Below are positions 9,254 to 18,165 of a stretch of DNA of 64,000 bases, piece by piece (the stretch's first letter is position 1; each line of letters opens with the position of its first letter). Under the pieces are notes generated by a model. It was not told the DNA's origin, ran no database searches, and was given only the letters and a program-made list of their open reading frames with translations. Made by a program: the position numbers and the translations under genes. The stretch spans positions 5,914,001 through 5,978,000 of the forward strand of contig NZ_JAUSZK010000001.1 in the NCBI RefSeq assembly GCF_030817495.1, in the 5' to 3' direction. This stretch comes from Streptomyces sp. V3I7. GTDB taxonomy: Bacteria > Actinomycetota > Actinomycetes > Streptomycetales > Streptomycetaceae.

Positions 9254-10269
9254 GCGGCCCTCCTGCGGACGACGCGGTCGACGGCGACGGCGGTGATGAC
9301 CAGAATGCCGGTGGCGACCTGCTGGTAGAGGCTGTCGATACCGGCCTGCGTCAGGCCGTTGGACAGCACCGTGACGACCAGCGCGCCCAGCACCGTGCCG
9401 GGGATGCCGCCGCGCCCGCCGAACAGGCTCGTGCCGCCGATCACCACGGCCGTGATGCTGTCCAGGTTGCCGGTCTGGAAGGCGTTCGGGTCGGCGTTGG
9501 GGATGCGGCCGAGCGCCTGCCAGGCGCCGATGGCGTAGACGAACCCCGCCAGCACGTACACGCTCAGCAGCGTGCGCCGGGTGTTGATGCCGGTCAGCCG
9601 GGCGGCCTCCTCGTCGTCGCCGACGGCGTAGACGCTGCGACCCCAGGAGGTCTGGGTGAGCAGGAACCACAGCCCGAGGCCCAGGACGAGCATCACGCCC
9701 ATGCCGTACGTGACCTCGATCCGGCCGAACAGATACGAGCGTTCGCCCAGGAAGGTCAGCAGGCCCGGCGGCACGGAGAAGCTCTCGCCGCCAGCGAACA
9801 GCTGGCTGACGGCGGTCAGTACGCTCAGGACGCCGAGCGTCACGATGAACGGAGGCAGCCGCAGCCGGGTCACGAAGGCGCCGGCCAGCCCGCCGATCGC
9901 GGTGCACAGCAGGATGCCGACGACCAGCGCGACGCCCGCGGGCAGCGTGTGCTGCCCCAGACGCGCGATGACCAGGGTGCCCAGCACCATGATGGCCGCG
10001 TTGGCCAGGTCGATGCCGGCCGTCAGGATGATGAGCGTCTGGCCCAGCGCGAGGGTGCCGACGACCAGGAACTGCTGGACGATCAGCGACCCGTTGTCGA
10101 TGGTGAAGAACGTGTCGGTGCTCAGCGCGAACACGGCGATGGCGATGGCCAGTGCGGCCAGCGGGCCCGCCGCCGAGTTCCCGAGGGCCCGCACGGCGGC
10201 GGACTTCAGCGGGGACCCGGCGGCGGTCGTCTCCGGCGCCGGCGCGGGGGGCGTCTGCGTCGCGGTCAC
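9250..10269 (-). CDS. sugar ABC transporter permease, CUT2 type (FrcC-like)
   Basis: Inner-membrane permease (339 aa) with eight to ten hydrophobic segments, of the RbsC/FrcC family. The characteristic loop AQFLxxG-like region and the late GGTSLFGGRGGIPGTVLGAL motif (near residue 265), which contacts the ATPase, are both present. The start is the GTG at 10269, two bases from the stop of the binding protein, giving the N-terminus TATQTPPAPAPETT, which is cytoplasmic and disordered. The gene ends with a TGA that overlaps the ATPase start. Confidence 0.87.
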   Translation of the reverse strand: MTATQTPPAPAPETTAAGSPLKSAAVRALGNSAAGPLAALAIAIAVFALSTDTFFTIDNGSLIVQQFLVVGTLALGQTLIILTAGIDLANAAIMVLGTLVIARLGQHTLPAGVALVVGILLCTAIGGLAGAFVTRLRLPPFIVTLGVLSVLTAVSQLFAGGESFSVPPGLLTFLGERSYLFGRIEVTYGMGVMLVLGLGLWFLLTQTSWGRSVYAVGDDEEAARLTGINTRRTLLSVYVLAGFVYAIGAWQALGRIPNADPNAFQTGNLDSITAVVIGGTSLFGGRGGIPGTVLGALVVTVLSNGLTQAGIDSLYQQVATGILVITAVAVDRVVRRRAA

Positions 10270-10271
10270 GA

Positions 10272-11282
10272 TCAGCCCCAGCAGTTCTTCAGGCCCCAGG
10301 CGGTGTCCTTGGACTCCAGCCCCGGCTGCGGCTTGTCGGTGATGAGCTGCGATCCGGTGTCGATGAACCCGGACGGCTTCTTCTTGTCCTTGGCGTAGTC
10401 GATGACCGCGTCGACGCCCAACTGCGCCATCTTCTTCGGGAACTGCATGACGGTCGCCGCGAACTTCCCGCTGCGCACGTTGCGTACGCCCGCGCAGGAG
10501 CCGTCGATCGAACCGATGACGACGCTCTTCTTGCCGCCCAGCGCCTCCGAGGCACCGGCCGCGGCGGGCTCGTTGAGCGTGTAGACGGAGTTCACGTCCC
10601 GGTCGCGCTGGTAGAGGTTCTCCATCGCCGTCTGGGCCTTGGTCTGGTCGCCGTTGGTGACCGCCGTGCCCTTGATCCCGGGCGACCCGTCCTTGAGCCC
10701 GAAGCCCTTCAAAAAGCCCGAGTGGCGCTGGGTGTTGACGGTCGAGCCGGGGGTGCCGTCCAGCATGACGAGCGCGGGCTTCCGCTTGCCCAGGGCCGCC
10801 TTGACGTACTTGCCCTGCGAGACACCCGCCGCCGTGTTGTCGGTGGCGATCGTCGCGTCCACGGCGTCCGCCGGTTCGGTCGCGGTGTCCAGGGCGATCA
10901 CGACGATGCCCTTGGCCCGCGCGGCCTTGATGGCCCCGAGGACGCCGCTGGAGTTGCTCGGGGTGATCAGGATGCCGGCGACGTTCTGTGCGACCAGGTT
11001 GTTGATCGCGTCGACCTGCCCCTGGTTGTCGCCGTCGAACTTGCCCGCGAGCGGGATGAGTTTGGCGCCGCGCTTGTCCGCCTCGGCCTTCGCCGAGTCG
11101 CGCAGCTTGACGAAGTAGGGGTTGCTGTTGGTCTTGGTGACCAGTCCGACGGTGACCTTGCCCCCGGACTGCGAACCACCCCCCGACCCGCCGCTCTTGG
11201 TCGACGTGCACCCCGTCACCAGCAGGGTCAGCCCTGTCACGGTGACGACGGATGCTCTGGCAGGGAAACGCAGACGGCCCAC
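10272..11282 (-). CDS. sugar ABC transporter substrate-binding lipoprotein (FrcB-like)
   Basis: Secreted lipoprotein (336 aa) that captures the sugar outside the membrane. The N-terminal signal contains the lipobox LVTGC (cysteine near residue 25), then a G/S-rich tether. The Peripla_BP_4 fold follows, with VTKTNSNPYFVKLRDSA, LITPSNSSG and VIALDTATEPADA. The GTG at 11282 is chosen because GAAAGGGG lies six bases upstream and gives a compact signal peptide; a GTG at 11315 is also open. It is the first gene of the operon, behind the LacI-type palindrome 11382-11395. Fructose is suggested only by the operon layout. Confidence 0.86.
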   Translation of the reverse strand: MGRLRFPARASVVTVTGLTLLVTGCTSTKSGGSGGGSQSGGKVTVGLVTKTNSNPYFVKLRDSAKAEADKRGAKLIPLAGKFDGDNQGQVDAINNLVAQNVAGILITPSNSSGVLGAIKAARAKGIVVIALDTATEPADAVDATIATDNTAAGVSQGKYVKAALGKRKPALVMLDGTPGSTVNTQRHSGFLKGFGLKDGSPGIKGTAVTNGDQTKAQTAMENLYQRDRDVNSVYTLNEPAAAGASEALGGKKSVVIGSIDGSCAGVRNVRSGKFAATVMQFPKKMAQLGVDAVIDYAKDKKKPSGFIDTGSQLITDKPQPGLESKDTAWGLKNCWG

Positions 11283-11381
11283 GATCTGCCCCTTTCCTCG
11301 GCTCTTCCTCGGCACAGGTCGTCCTCGACCTGCTCGGGTGCCAACAAGCTAGCGGGCCAAGCCCCGTTGGCATAGCCATTG

Positions 11382-11395
11382 CGCAAAGCTTTGCG
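11382..11395. promoter_or_regulatory. LacI-family operator CGCAAAGCTTTGCG
   Basis: A perfect 14-bp palindrome with the central CG-free AGCT typical of LacI/GalR sites. It lies 100 bp upstream of the frc-like operon and within 70 bp of the 3' end of the MalEFG-type operon. The operon itself ends with a lacI gene, so autoregulation is the simplest reading. Confidence 0.65.
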
Positions 11396-11460
11396 GACGA
11401 GCTGAGATGGCGGAGGCCGTGATCGGGTGGGTCGTGGACGGATGTCCGAGTACGCCCGCC

Positions 11461-12348
11461 TCAGCCCTTGTTGGACCCGAGCGTCAACCCGCTCACGAAC
11501 TGCCGCTGCAGCACGAAGTACACGACGAGCGTCGGGATCGCCGTGAGCAGTGCGCCCGCGGCGACCAGGTTGGGGTCGGTGAAGTACTGGCCGGAGAGGT
11601 TGTTGAGCGCCGAGGTGATCGGCATGTTCTCGCCGGTCGAGACGAGGACGACGGCCCAGAAGAAGTCGTTGTAGACCCAGATCGACAGCAGGGTCGCCAG
11701 GGCAGCCATCGCGGGCTTGCACAGGGGGAGGGTGATCTGCCAGTACAGGCGCCACACCGAGGCGCCGTCGACGAGGGCCGCCTCGGTCAGTTCATGGGGC
11801 AGGGAGCGCATGTAATTGCTCAGCACGAAGGCGCAGAAGCCCGACTGGAAGGCCACATGGATGAGGACCAGGCCGAGCGCGGAGTCGTAGAGCTTGCCGC
11901 TGACCGTGACGCCGGGGAGGTCGACCAGCAGGTACAGGCGGTAGAGCGGGGTGATGACGACCTGCTGCGGCAGCAGGTTGCCGGCCGTGAAGACAAGCAG
12001 GAGGGCAAGGTTGAGACGGAAGTCGAAGCGGCTGACGTAGAAGGCGACGCAGGAGGAGAAGAACAGCGTCAGGAGGACGGCCGGTACGGCGATGAGCAGC
12101 GTGTTGCCGAAGTAGTGCGGCATGTCCGACTGGGTGAACGCCTGGGTGAAGTTGGTGAGGCTCAACCGGTCCGGCCAGGACACGTAGCCCTTGGCGCTGG
12201 TCTCGCCGTACGGGCGCAGGGCGGCGAAGACCGCCCACAGCAGCGGGGCGAGCCAGGCCAGGGCCGTACCCGCGAGGAACAGGTGCAGCAGGATCCGGGC
12301 GGGGCGCAGAGGGGTGCGCCGCTTGCCGGGCGCGGCCGGGGTGCTCAC
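11461..12348 (-). CDS. carbohydrate ABC transporter permease, MalG type
   Basis: CUT1 permease (295 aa) with six transmembrane segments. The EAA loop that docks to the ATPase reads ELTEAALVDGASVWRLYWQI around residue 195, and the C-terminus QRQFVSGLTLGSNKG is the classic MalG ending. The GTG start overlaps the stop of the MalF-type gene. It is the last gene of the minus-strand operon 14593-11461. No ATPase gene accompanies it; Streptomyces CUT1 systems commonly share the multitasking MsiK ATPase, which would be encoded elsewhere (known for the genus, inferred here). Confidence 0.9.
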   Translation of the reverse strand: MSTPAAPGKRRTPLRPARILLHLFLAGTALAWLAPLLWAVFAALRPYGETSAKGYVSWPDRLSLTNFTQAFTQSDMPHYFGNTLLIAVPAVLLTLFFSSCVAFYVSRFDFRLNLALLLVFTAGNLLPQQVVITPLYRLYLLVDLPGVTVSGKLYDSALGLVLIHVAFQSGFCAFVLSNYMRSLPHELTEAALVDGASVWRLYWQITLPLCKPAMAALATLLSIWVYNDFFWAVVLVSTGENMPITSALNNLSGQYFTDPNLVAAGALLTAIPTLVVYFVLQRQFVSGLTLGSNKG

Positions 12349-13286
12349 GCGCGTCGCTCCTTCCGGAAGGTGGCCACCAGGTAAGGGATGATGACCGCGA
12401 GCGAGATGGTGAGCAGGACGACGGCGATGGCCGATCCGTAGCCGATGCGGCTCGACTCGCCGATGATGTTGTTGGTGACCAGGATCGACAGCAACTCGGT
12501 GCCCCGGGCGCCCTTGTTGAAGACGAAGACCAGGTCGAAGGCGCGCAGGGCCTCGATGATCGTGACGACCAGGACGACGGTGTTGGTGGGGCGCAGCGCC
12601 TGGAAGACGACGTGCCGGAAGGCCTGCCACTCGCCCGCGCCGTCCAGGGCCGCGGCCTCGCGCAGGGACGGGTCGACGCTCTTCAGTCCGGCCAGGTAGA
12701 GGATCATCATGTAGCCGGTGTGCCGCCAGGACGCGGCGACGAGGATCGCCCACAGGTTGAGCTTCGGGTCGCCGATCCAGTCGATGTAGTGGCCGGGCCG
12801 GTTGGTCCCGGTGAGGCTGTTGATCAGGCCCGTGTCCGGGTTGTAGACGAGCTGCCACACGAAGCCGGTGACGGCCATCGACACGACGACGGGAAGGAAG
12901 TACGCCGTCTGGTAGACGCGGCTGAAGCGGATCCGCTTGTCCAACTGGACGGCCAGGAACAGGCCGAGCGGCGTCGGGATCACGATGAGCACGACGAACC
13001 ACACGACGTTGTGCTGCAGGGCGGGCCAGAACTGCGGGTTGTCGGTGAACAGTTGGCGGAAGTTGTCCAGGCCCACCCATTCGATCGCGTCGAACCCGAT
13101 GCCGTCCCAGGTGGTGAACGCGAGCGCGATCGAGGCGAGCGCGGTGACCCAGACGAGGACCACGTGCAGGACCGTCGGCACGCCCGCCATGAGCGCGAGC
13201 GTGAACCGGTCGCGGCGCGTGAGGAGGCGGCGGTGGCCGCGCGAGGCAGAGGCAGACCGCCGCTCGCCGGGCGTCGCGCCGCTCAT
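12345..13286 (-). CDS. carbohydrate ABC transporter permease, MalF type
   Basis: CUT1 permease (313 aa) with six predicted membrane spans after a basic N-terminus (RRLLTRRDRF). The EAA motif is SLREAAALDGAGEWQAFRHV around residue 205. The ATG overlaps the binding-protein stop and its own stop overlaps the malG-type start, so the three proteins are translationally coupled. It forms the heterodimeric channel with the 11461-12348 product. Confidence 0.9.
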   Translation of the reverse strand: MSGATPGERRSASASRGHRRLLTRRDRFTLALMAGVPTVLHVVLVWVTALASIALAFTTWDGIGFDAIEWVGLDNFRQLFTDNPQFWPALQHNVVWFVVLIVIPTPLGLFLAVQLDKRIRFSRVYQTAYFLPVVVSMAVTGFVWQLVYNPDTGLINSLTGTNRPGHYIDWIGDPKLNLWAILVAASWRHTGYMMILYLAGLKSVDPSLREAAALDGAGEWQAFRHVVFQALRPTNTVVLVVTIIEALRAFDLVFVFNKGARGTELLSILVTNNIIGESSRIGYGSAIAVVLLTISLAVIIPYLVATFRKERRA

Positions 13287-14593
13287 GAGGACGCGAAGAT
13301 GGTCTTCTTCTGCCGCTCGATCGAGGTCAGCAGGCCGTCGACGCTCTTCGGGTTCTGGACGAACCGCTGGAACGCGGGCTGCGTCACCGTGGCGGCGAAG
13401 TCGGGCCGGGTGTCCCGGTCCATGAACTGGGTGAGGTTCTTCGCCCCGGTGATCATCGCGTACGCCTTCTTCTGGAGCGGGCTGTACGCGGAGGTGTCGG
13501 CCTTGGTGGAGGCGGCGACGAAGCTCGGGTCGGCCTTGAGATAGCGCGTCTCGGCCTCCGGAGTGCCCAGGTACTCCAGGAGCTTGAGGGCGCCGCTCCT
13601 GTTCTTCGGGGAGCGGCTGATCATGAAGCCGTCGGTGGGCGCCTCGACGGTGTCCAGGCCGTGAGCCGGGTCGATCTCGGGGAAGGGGAAGAAGTCGAGG
13701 TCGTCCAGGTCGGTCTTGTTCGTGAACTGCTGGGCCACGAAGGTGCCGAAGACGTACAGGCCCGCCTTCTTGGCTACCAGCGTCTGCGCGGCGTCCTGCC
13801 AGGTCCGGCCGAGGGCGCCGTCCTGGTGGTAGGGGAGTATCTCGCGCCACCGGTCGAAGACTGCGCGCACCCTGCGGTCGGTCCAGGAGGCCTTGCCCGC
13901 CATCAACTCCATGTGGAAGTCGTATCCGTTGAGGCGGACGTTGATCTGGTCGAAGGTGCCGGTCGCGGGCCAGCCGTCCTTGTCGCCGAACGCGAACGGA
14001 ACCAGGCCGTCCTTCTTCATCCGCTTACACAGCGCCATCAACTCGTCCCAGGTGGCGGGGGCTTCGTAGCCGTGCCGCGCGAAGACGCTTCTTCGGTAGA
14101 ACACCGCCCACGGGTACGTGTACAGCGGCACGAAGTAGTACGTGCCGTCCGTGCCCCTGCTGAGCGCCTTCATCGCCTCGGGGAAGTCGCCGCCGATCTT
14201 CTCCCACACCTCGTCGACCGGCGTGGCGAGGTGCTTGGCGGCGAAGAACTGCATGCGGTAGCCCGCGAACCAGTGGAACACGTCGTCCGGCGTGCCCTGG
14301 AGATAGGAGTTGATCTGTTCCTGAAAGGTGTTGTGGTCCTTGGTGTTCACGTCGACGGTGATGCCGGACTGCTTCGTGAAGGCCGCGTAGAGGTCGGCGA
14401 ACGCCTTCTTCGGCACCGCGTCCGAGGCGTTGGAGCCGACGGTGACGGCATTTGTGCCGGCCGACGTGCCGCTGCCGCCGCAGGCGCTCAGCAGGGGCAG
14501 GCCGGCACCGGCCAGGGCCGCGCCCCCGGCGGTGCGGAGCAGGGAGCGGCGGCTGGGGCGCGGTGCGGTGGGACCGGAGAGCGACAGACGCAT
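13283..14593 (-). CDS. extracellular solute-binding lipoprotein (SBP_bac_1), Tat signal
   Basis: Sugar-binding lipoprotein (436 aa) of family 1 (MalE-like). The signal holds a twin-arginine stretch SRRSLLRTAGG near residue 15, followed by the lipobox LLSAC, so export by Tat and lipid anchoring are likely, as is common in Streptomyces. The mature protein shows the family pattern: FTKQSGITVDV, then DDVFHWFAGYRMQFF, and later FPEIDPAHG and LKLLEYLGTPEAETRY. First gene of the operon; upstream lies the 351-bp divergent region shared with the second transporter. An oligosaccharide substrate is probable but not readable. Confidence 0.9.
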   Translation of the reverse strand: MRLSLSGPTAPRPSRRSLLRTAGGAALAGAGLPLLSACGGSGTSAGTNAVTVGSNASDAVPKKAFADLYAAFTKQSGITVDVNTKDHNTFQEQINSYLQGTPDDVFHWFAGYRMQFFAAKHLATPVDEVWEKIGGDFPEAMKALSRGTDGTYYFVPLYTYPWAVFYRRSVFARHGYEAPATWDELMALCKRMKKDGLVPFAFGDKDGWPATGTFDQINVRLNGYDFHMELMAGKASWTDRRVRAVFDRWREILPYHQDGALGRTWQDAAQTLVAKKAGLYVFGTFVAQQFTNKTDLDDLDFFPFPEIDPAHGLDTVEAPTDGFMISRSPKNRSGALKLLEYLGTPEAETRYLKADPSFVAASTKADTSAYSPLQKKAYAMITGAKNLTQFMDRDTRPDFAATVTQPAFQRFVQNPKSVDGLLTSIERQKKTIFASS

Positions 14594-14780
14594 GGCGGCT
14601 CCTGGAGGCAGGGTTCGGCCAGGGGCGAGCGGATCCCGATCGCCTTTCCGAACCGATCAGAAACCAACTCGACCGAACAGGGTGGCGCTATCACAGCCGC
14701 GCGTCGTGACACACGTCAAGAGACGCGTCCCCCTTGCCCGAAACGTAACCGGCGGGCGCAGAAGGGCTTTTGGGGCTCTG

Positions 14781-14839
14781 ACGTTTGCGAACGTGCCCGC
14801 GGGAAGATGATTGACAGCGAGCGCGCCAGGCACTTGGAT
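14781..14839 (+). promoter_or_regulatory. sigma70-type promoter with upstream inverted repeat for the 14945 operon
   Basis: TTGACA (14811-14816), a 17-bp spacer and TTGGAT (14834-14839) form a good housekeeping promoter about 105 bp before the ATG at 14945. Just upstream, ACGTT-TGCG-AACGT (14781-14794) is an inverted repeat suited to a LacI/ROK-type regulator. The rest of the 351-bp gap 14594-14944 shows no gene; its left part must hold the promoter of the divergent MalEFG-type operon. Confidence 0.55.
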
Positions 14840-14944
14840 CCCCATGACCCGGACCGCCCGGCCGGTCCGGGGCGCCGGATCCCCCGATCCTTTCCTTTCG
14901 CCCGGAAGACCAGTTCGCCCGGAGACCAGTGAGGTGCAGGAAAG

Positions 14945-15967
14945 ATGGACCGCTCGTCGCACGACCGCTCCCGCAGACTGGCCCGTGTCGTGGCCGTCGC
15001 CGCCGCGGCAGCCCTGACCCTCGCCGGCTGCTCGAGCGGCTCCGGCGGAAAGAAGTCCGACGAGTCGGGAGCCCCGGGCGCGTCCGCGGGCAAGGCCGCC
15101 ACGCCCCGTATGACGGTCGCCCTGGTGACCCACCAGGCGGCGGGCGACACCTTCTGGGACATCGTCCGCAAGGGCGCCGAGGCCGCCGCCGCCAAGGACA
15201 ACGTCAAGCTCGTCTACTCCCACGACCCGAACGCCGGCAACCAGGCCAGCCTGGTCCAGAACGCCGTGGACCAGAAGGTCGACGGCATCGCGATCACCCT
15301 CGCCAAGCCCGACGCCATGAAGGACGTCGTCACCAAGGCGACGGCCGCGAACATACCCGTGGTCGGCCTCAACTCCGGTGTGAGCGACTGGAAGAAGCTC
15401 GGCCTGATGGAGTTCTTCGGCCAGGACGAGACCGTCGCCGGCGAGGCGCTCGGCAAGCGGCTCAACGAGGCCGGCGCCAAGAAGGCCGTCTGCGTGATCC
15501 AGGAGCAGGGCAACATCGGCCTCACCCAGCGCTGCGACGGGGTGAAGAAGACCTTCTCCGGCAAGACCGACGTCCTCTACGTCAACGGCACCGACATGCC
15601 GTCCGTGCAGTCCACCATCACCGCCAAGCTCAAGAAGGACAGCGCGATCGACTACGTCGTCACGCTCGGCGCGCCCTTCGCGCTGGCCGCCGTGCAGTCG
15701 GCCGGCGAGGCGGGCAGCAAGGCCAAGATCGCGACCTTCGACCTGAACAAGGAGCTGACCGGCGCGATCTCCAAGGGCACCATCCAGTTCGCGGTGGATC
15801 AGCAGCCCTACCTCCAGGGCTACTTGGCGATCGACTCCCTGTGGCTCTACAAGAACAACGGCAACTACAGCGGCGGCGGTGAGCAGCCCGTGCTGACCGG
15901 GCCGGCCTTCGTCGACAAGTCCAACGTCGAGCGCGTCTCGGCGTTCGCGTCGAAGGGCACTCGGTGA
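14945..15967 (+). CDS. sugar ABC transporter substrate-binding lipoprotein (Peripla_BP_4)
   Basis: Lipoprotein (340 aa) with a basic N-terminus, hydrophobic core and lipobox LAGC (cysteine near residue 28). The periplasmic-binding domain follows with VTHQAAGDTFWDIVRKGA, GIAITLAKPDAMK, and the C-terminal half FGQDETVAGEALG. This pattern is seen in myo-inositol/rhizopine and ribose binding proteins of CUT2 systems. AGGAAAG lies just before the ATG. First gene of an operon with permease 15964 and ATPase 17054. The two downstream Gfo/Idh/MocA dehydrogenases make an inositol-like cyclitol a reasonable, unproven substrate. Confidence 0.88.
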   Translation: MDRSSHDRSRRLARVVAVAAAAALTLAGCSSGSGGKKSDESGAPGASAGKAATPRMTVALVTHQAAGDTFWDIVRKGAEAAAAKDNVKLVYSHDPNAGNQASLVQNAVDQKVDGIAITLAKPDAMKDVVTKATAANIPVVGLNSGVSDWKKLGLMEFFGQDETVAGEALGKRLNEAGAKKAVCVIQEQGNIGLTQRCDGVKKTFSGKTDVLYVNGTDMPSVQSTITAKLKKDSAIDYVVTLGAPFALAAVQSAGEAGSKAKIATFDLNKELTGAISKGTIQFAVDQQPYLQGYLAIDSLWLYKNNGNYSGGGEQPVLTGPAFVDKSNVERVSAFASKGTR

Positions 15968-17049
15968 CCGGGACGTCCGGTCACGCCGGGCCGGCGGTGG
16001 GCACACCGCCGGCCCCCGGCGGCACGGCGACCGACGGGCGCACCGCCGAACGCCCGCTGGTGCTGCGGCTGCTGGCCCGGCCCGAAGTAGGCGTCCTGCT
16101 GGGCGCGTTGGCCGTCCTCGTCTTCTTCCTCGTCGTGGCGCCCTCGGTCCGCCAGGGCAGCTCGATGGCCACGGTGCTCTACCAGTCGTCCACCATCGGC
16201 ATCATGGCGCTGCCCGTCGCCCTGCTGATGATCGGCGGCGAGTTCGACCTGTCCTCCGGTGTCGCCGTCATCACCTCGGCGCTCACCGCGAGCATGCTCA
16301 GCTACCAACTGACCATGAACGTCTGGACGGGCGTGATCGTCGCCCTCGTCGTGTCGCTCGGGGTCGGCGCCTTCAACGGCTGGCTGCTGGTCAGGACCGG
16401 GCTGCCGAGCTTCCTGGTCACCCTCGGCACCTTCCTGATCCTCCAGGGCGTCAACCTCGCCGTGACCAAGCTGGTCACCGGCAACGTCGCCACCGACGAC
16501 ATCAGCGACATGGACGGCTTCGAGCAGGCGAAGGCCGTCTTCGCGTCGTCGTTCGACGTCGGCGGCGTCCAGGTGAAGATCACCGTGGTGTGGTGGCTGG
16601 TCTTCGCCGCGCTCGCCACCTGGGTGCTGCTGCGCACCAAGTACGGCAACTGGATCTTCGCCGTCGGCGGCAACCAGGACAGCGCCCGCGCGGTCGGTGT
16701 CCCGGTGACCTTCACCAAGGTCACCCTGTTCATGACCGTCGGCTTCGGCGCCTGGTTCGTCGGCATGCACCAGCTCTTCGCCTTCAACACCGTGCAGTCC
16801 GGCGAGGGCGTCGGCCAGGAGCTGATCTACATCGCGGCCGCGGTGATCGGCGGCTGCCTGCTCACCGGCGGACAGGGCTCCGCGATCGGCCCGGTCTTCG
16901 GCGCCTTCATGTTCGGCATGGTGAACCAGGGCATCGTGTACGCCGGTTGGAACCCCGACTGGTTCAAGGCCTTCCTCGGCGTGATGCTGCTCGGCGCCGT
17001 CCTCATCAATCTGTGGGTCCGGCGCACGGCGACGGCGACCCGGAGGTGA
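15964..17049 (+). CDS. sugar ABC transporter permease, CUT2 type
   Basis: Membrane permease (361 aa) with about ten hydrophobic segments. The CUT2 hallmarks are present: [13 protein letters not shown] near residue 85, [17 protein letters not shown], and [19 protein letters not shown] in the last third. The GTG start overlaps the stop of the binding protein (GTGA). The N-terminal 30 residues are proline/glycine-rich and cytoplasmic. Confidence 0.9.
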   Translation: MTGTSGHAGPAVGTPPAPGGTATDGRTAERPLVLRLLARPEVGVLLGALAVLVFFLVVAPSVRQGSSMATVLYQSSTIGIMALPVALLMIGGEFDLSSGVAVITSALTASMLSYQLTMNVWTGVIVALVVSLGVGAFNGWLLVRTGLPSFLVTLGTFLILQGVNLAVTKLVTGNVATDDISDMDGFEQAKAVFASSFDVGGVQVKITVVWWLVFAALATWVLLRTKYGNWIFAVGGNQDSARAVGVPVTFTKVTLFMTVGFGAWFVGMHQLFAFNTVQSGEGVGQELIYIAAAVIGGCLLTGGQGSAIGPVFGAFMFGMVNQGIVYAGWNPDWFKAFLGVMLLGAVLINLWVRRTATATRR

Positions 17050-17053
17050 CCCG

Positions 17054-17917
17054 ATGACCAGCAACACCCCGATCGTCGAACTCCGCGGCACGGGCAAGTC
17101 GTACGGCAACGTCCGCGCCCTGCACGGCGTCGACCTCGCGGTCCACTCCGGCCGGGTCACCTGCGTCCTCGGCGACAACGGCGCCGGCAAGTCCACCCTC
17201 ATCAAGATCATCTCGGGGCTGCACCGGCACACCGAGGGCGAGGTTCTCGTCGACGGCGCACCGGTGCGCTTCGGCACCCCGCGTGAGGCGCTCGACAAGG
17301 GCATCGCCGCCGTCTACCAGGACCTGGCCACCGTGCCGCTGATGCCGGTGTGGCGGAACTTCTTCCTGGGCTCCGAGCTGACCCGGGGCCCCTGGCCGGT
17401 CCGCCGTCTGGACATCCCCCGCATGAAGGAGACCGCGGACCGCGAGCTGCGCGACATGGGCATCGTCCTGGACGACCCGGAGCAGCCCATCGGCACGCTC
17501 TCCGGCGGCCAGCGCCAGTGCGTCGCCATCGCCCGTGCCGTCCACTTCGGCGCCCGCGTCCTCATCCTGGACGAGCCGACCGCCGCGCTCGGGGTGAAGC
17601 AGTCCGGGGTGGTGCTGAAGTACATCGCCGCCGCCCGCGACCGCGGTCTCGGCGTCATCTTCATCACCCACAACCCGCACCACGCCTACATGGTCGGCGA
17701 CCACTTCAGCGTCCTGCGCCTCGGCACCCTCGAACTCAGCGCCGAACGCCGGGAGATCACCCTGGAGGAGCTGACGAACCACATGGCGGGCGGCTCCGAA
17801 CTCGCGGCACTCAAGCACGAGCTGGCGACGGTTCGGGGCGTGGACGTGGAGGAGCTGCCCGAGGAGGGGGAGCTCGGCGGGGGCGGTGGCGCGTCGGCGG
17901 CGGGCGAGGACGACTGA
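17054..17917 (+). CDS. sugar ABC transporter ATP-binding protein, single-domain
   Basis: Single-cassette CUT2 ATPase (287 aa) like the one at 8357. Walker A is GDNGAGKST (near residue 38), the signature is [14 protein letters not shown], Walker B is [11 protein letters not shown], and the switch is FITHN, where the usual aspartate after His is replaced by asparagine. The last 25 residues are acidic and glycine-rich ([14 protein letters not shown]). Four bases separate it from the permease. It is followed by a 248-bp gap (17918-18165) in which only a weak CACGAGG/CCTCGTG hairpin at 18002-18024 stands out. Confidence 0.9.
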   Translation: MTSNTPIVELRGTGKSYGNVRALHGVDLAVHSGRVTCVLGDNGAGKSTLIKIISGLHRHTEGEVLVDGAPVRFGTPREALDKGIAAVYQDLATVPLMPVWRNFFLGSELTRGPWPVRRLDIPRMKETADRELRDMGIVLDDPEQPIGTLSGGQRQCVAIARAVHFGARVLILDEPTAALGVKQSGVVLKYIAAARDRGLGVIFITHNPHHAYMVGDHFSVLRLGTLELSAERREITLEELTNHMAGGSELAALKHELATVRGVDVEELPEEGELGGGGGASAAGEDD

Positions 17918-18165
17918 CCGGTGTCCTGGGCCCGCTGCCGTACCGCTTCGTGGTCGGACCACTGCGGGATGTGAGGGGGCGGCGCTCCCGACAGGCGATG
18001 ACACGAGGGGGCTCCTATCCTCGTGATATCAGGGCCGTCCGGTCGCCCGCGAGGGCAGGACGTACGCCGGACGCACCTGCCGGCCGGTCCCGTTCCGCCG
18101 ACTTCACCGACAGCCGCGGGACCGGCCTCCTCCCTGTTCCGCAGCGTTCTCACGGGGGAGCAAGC

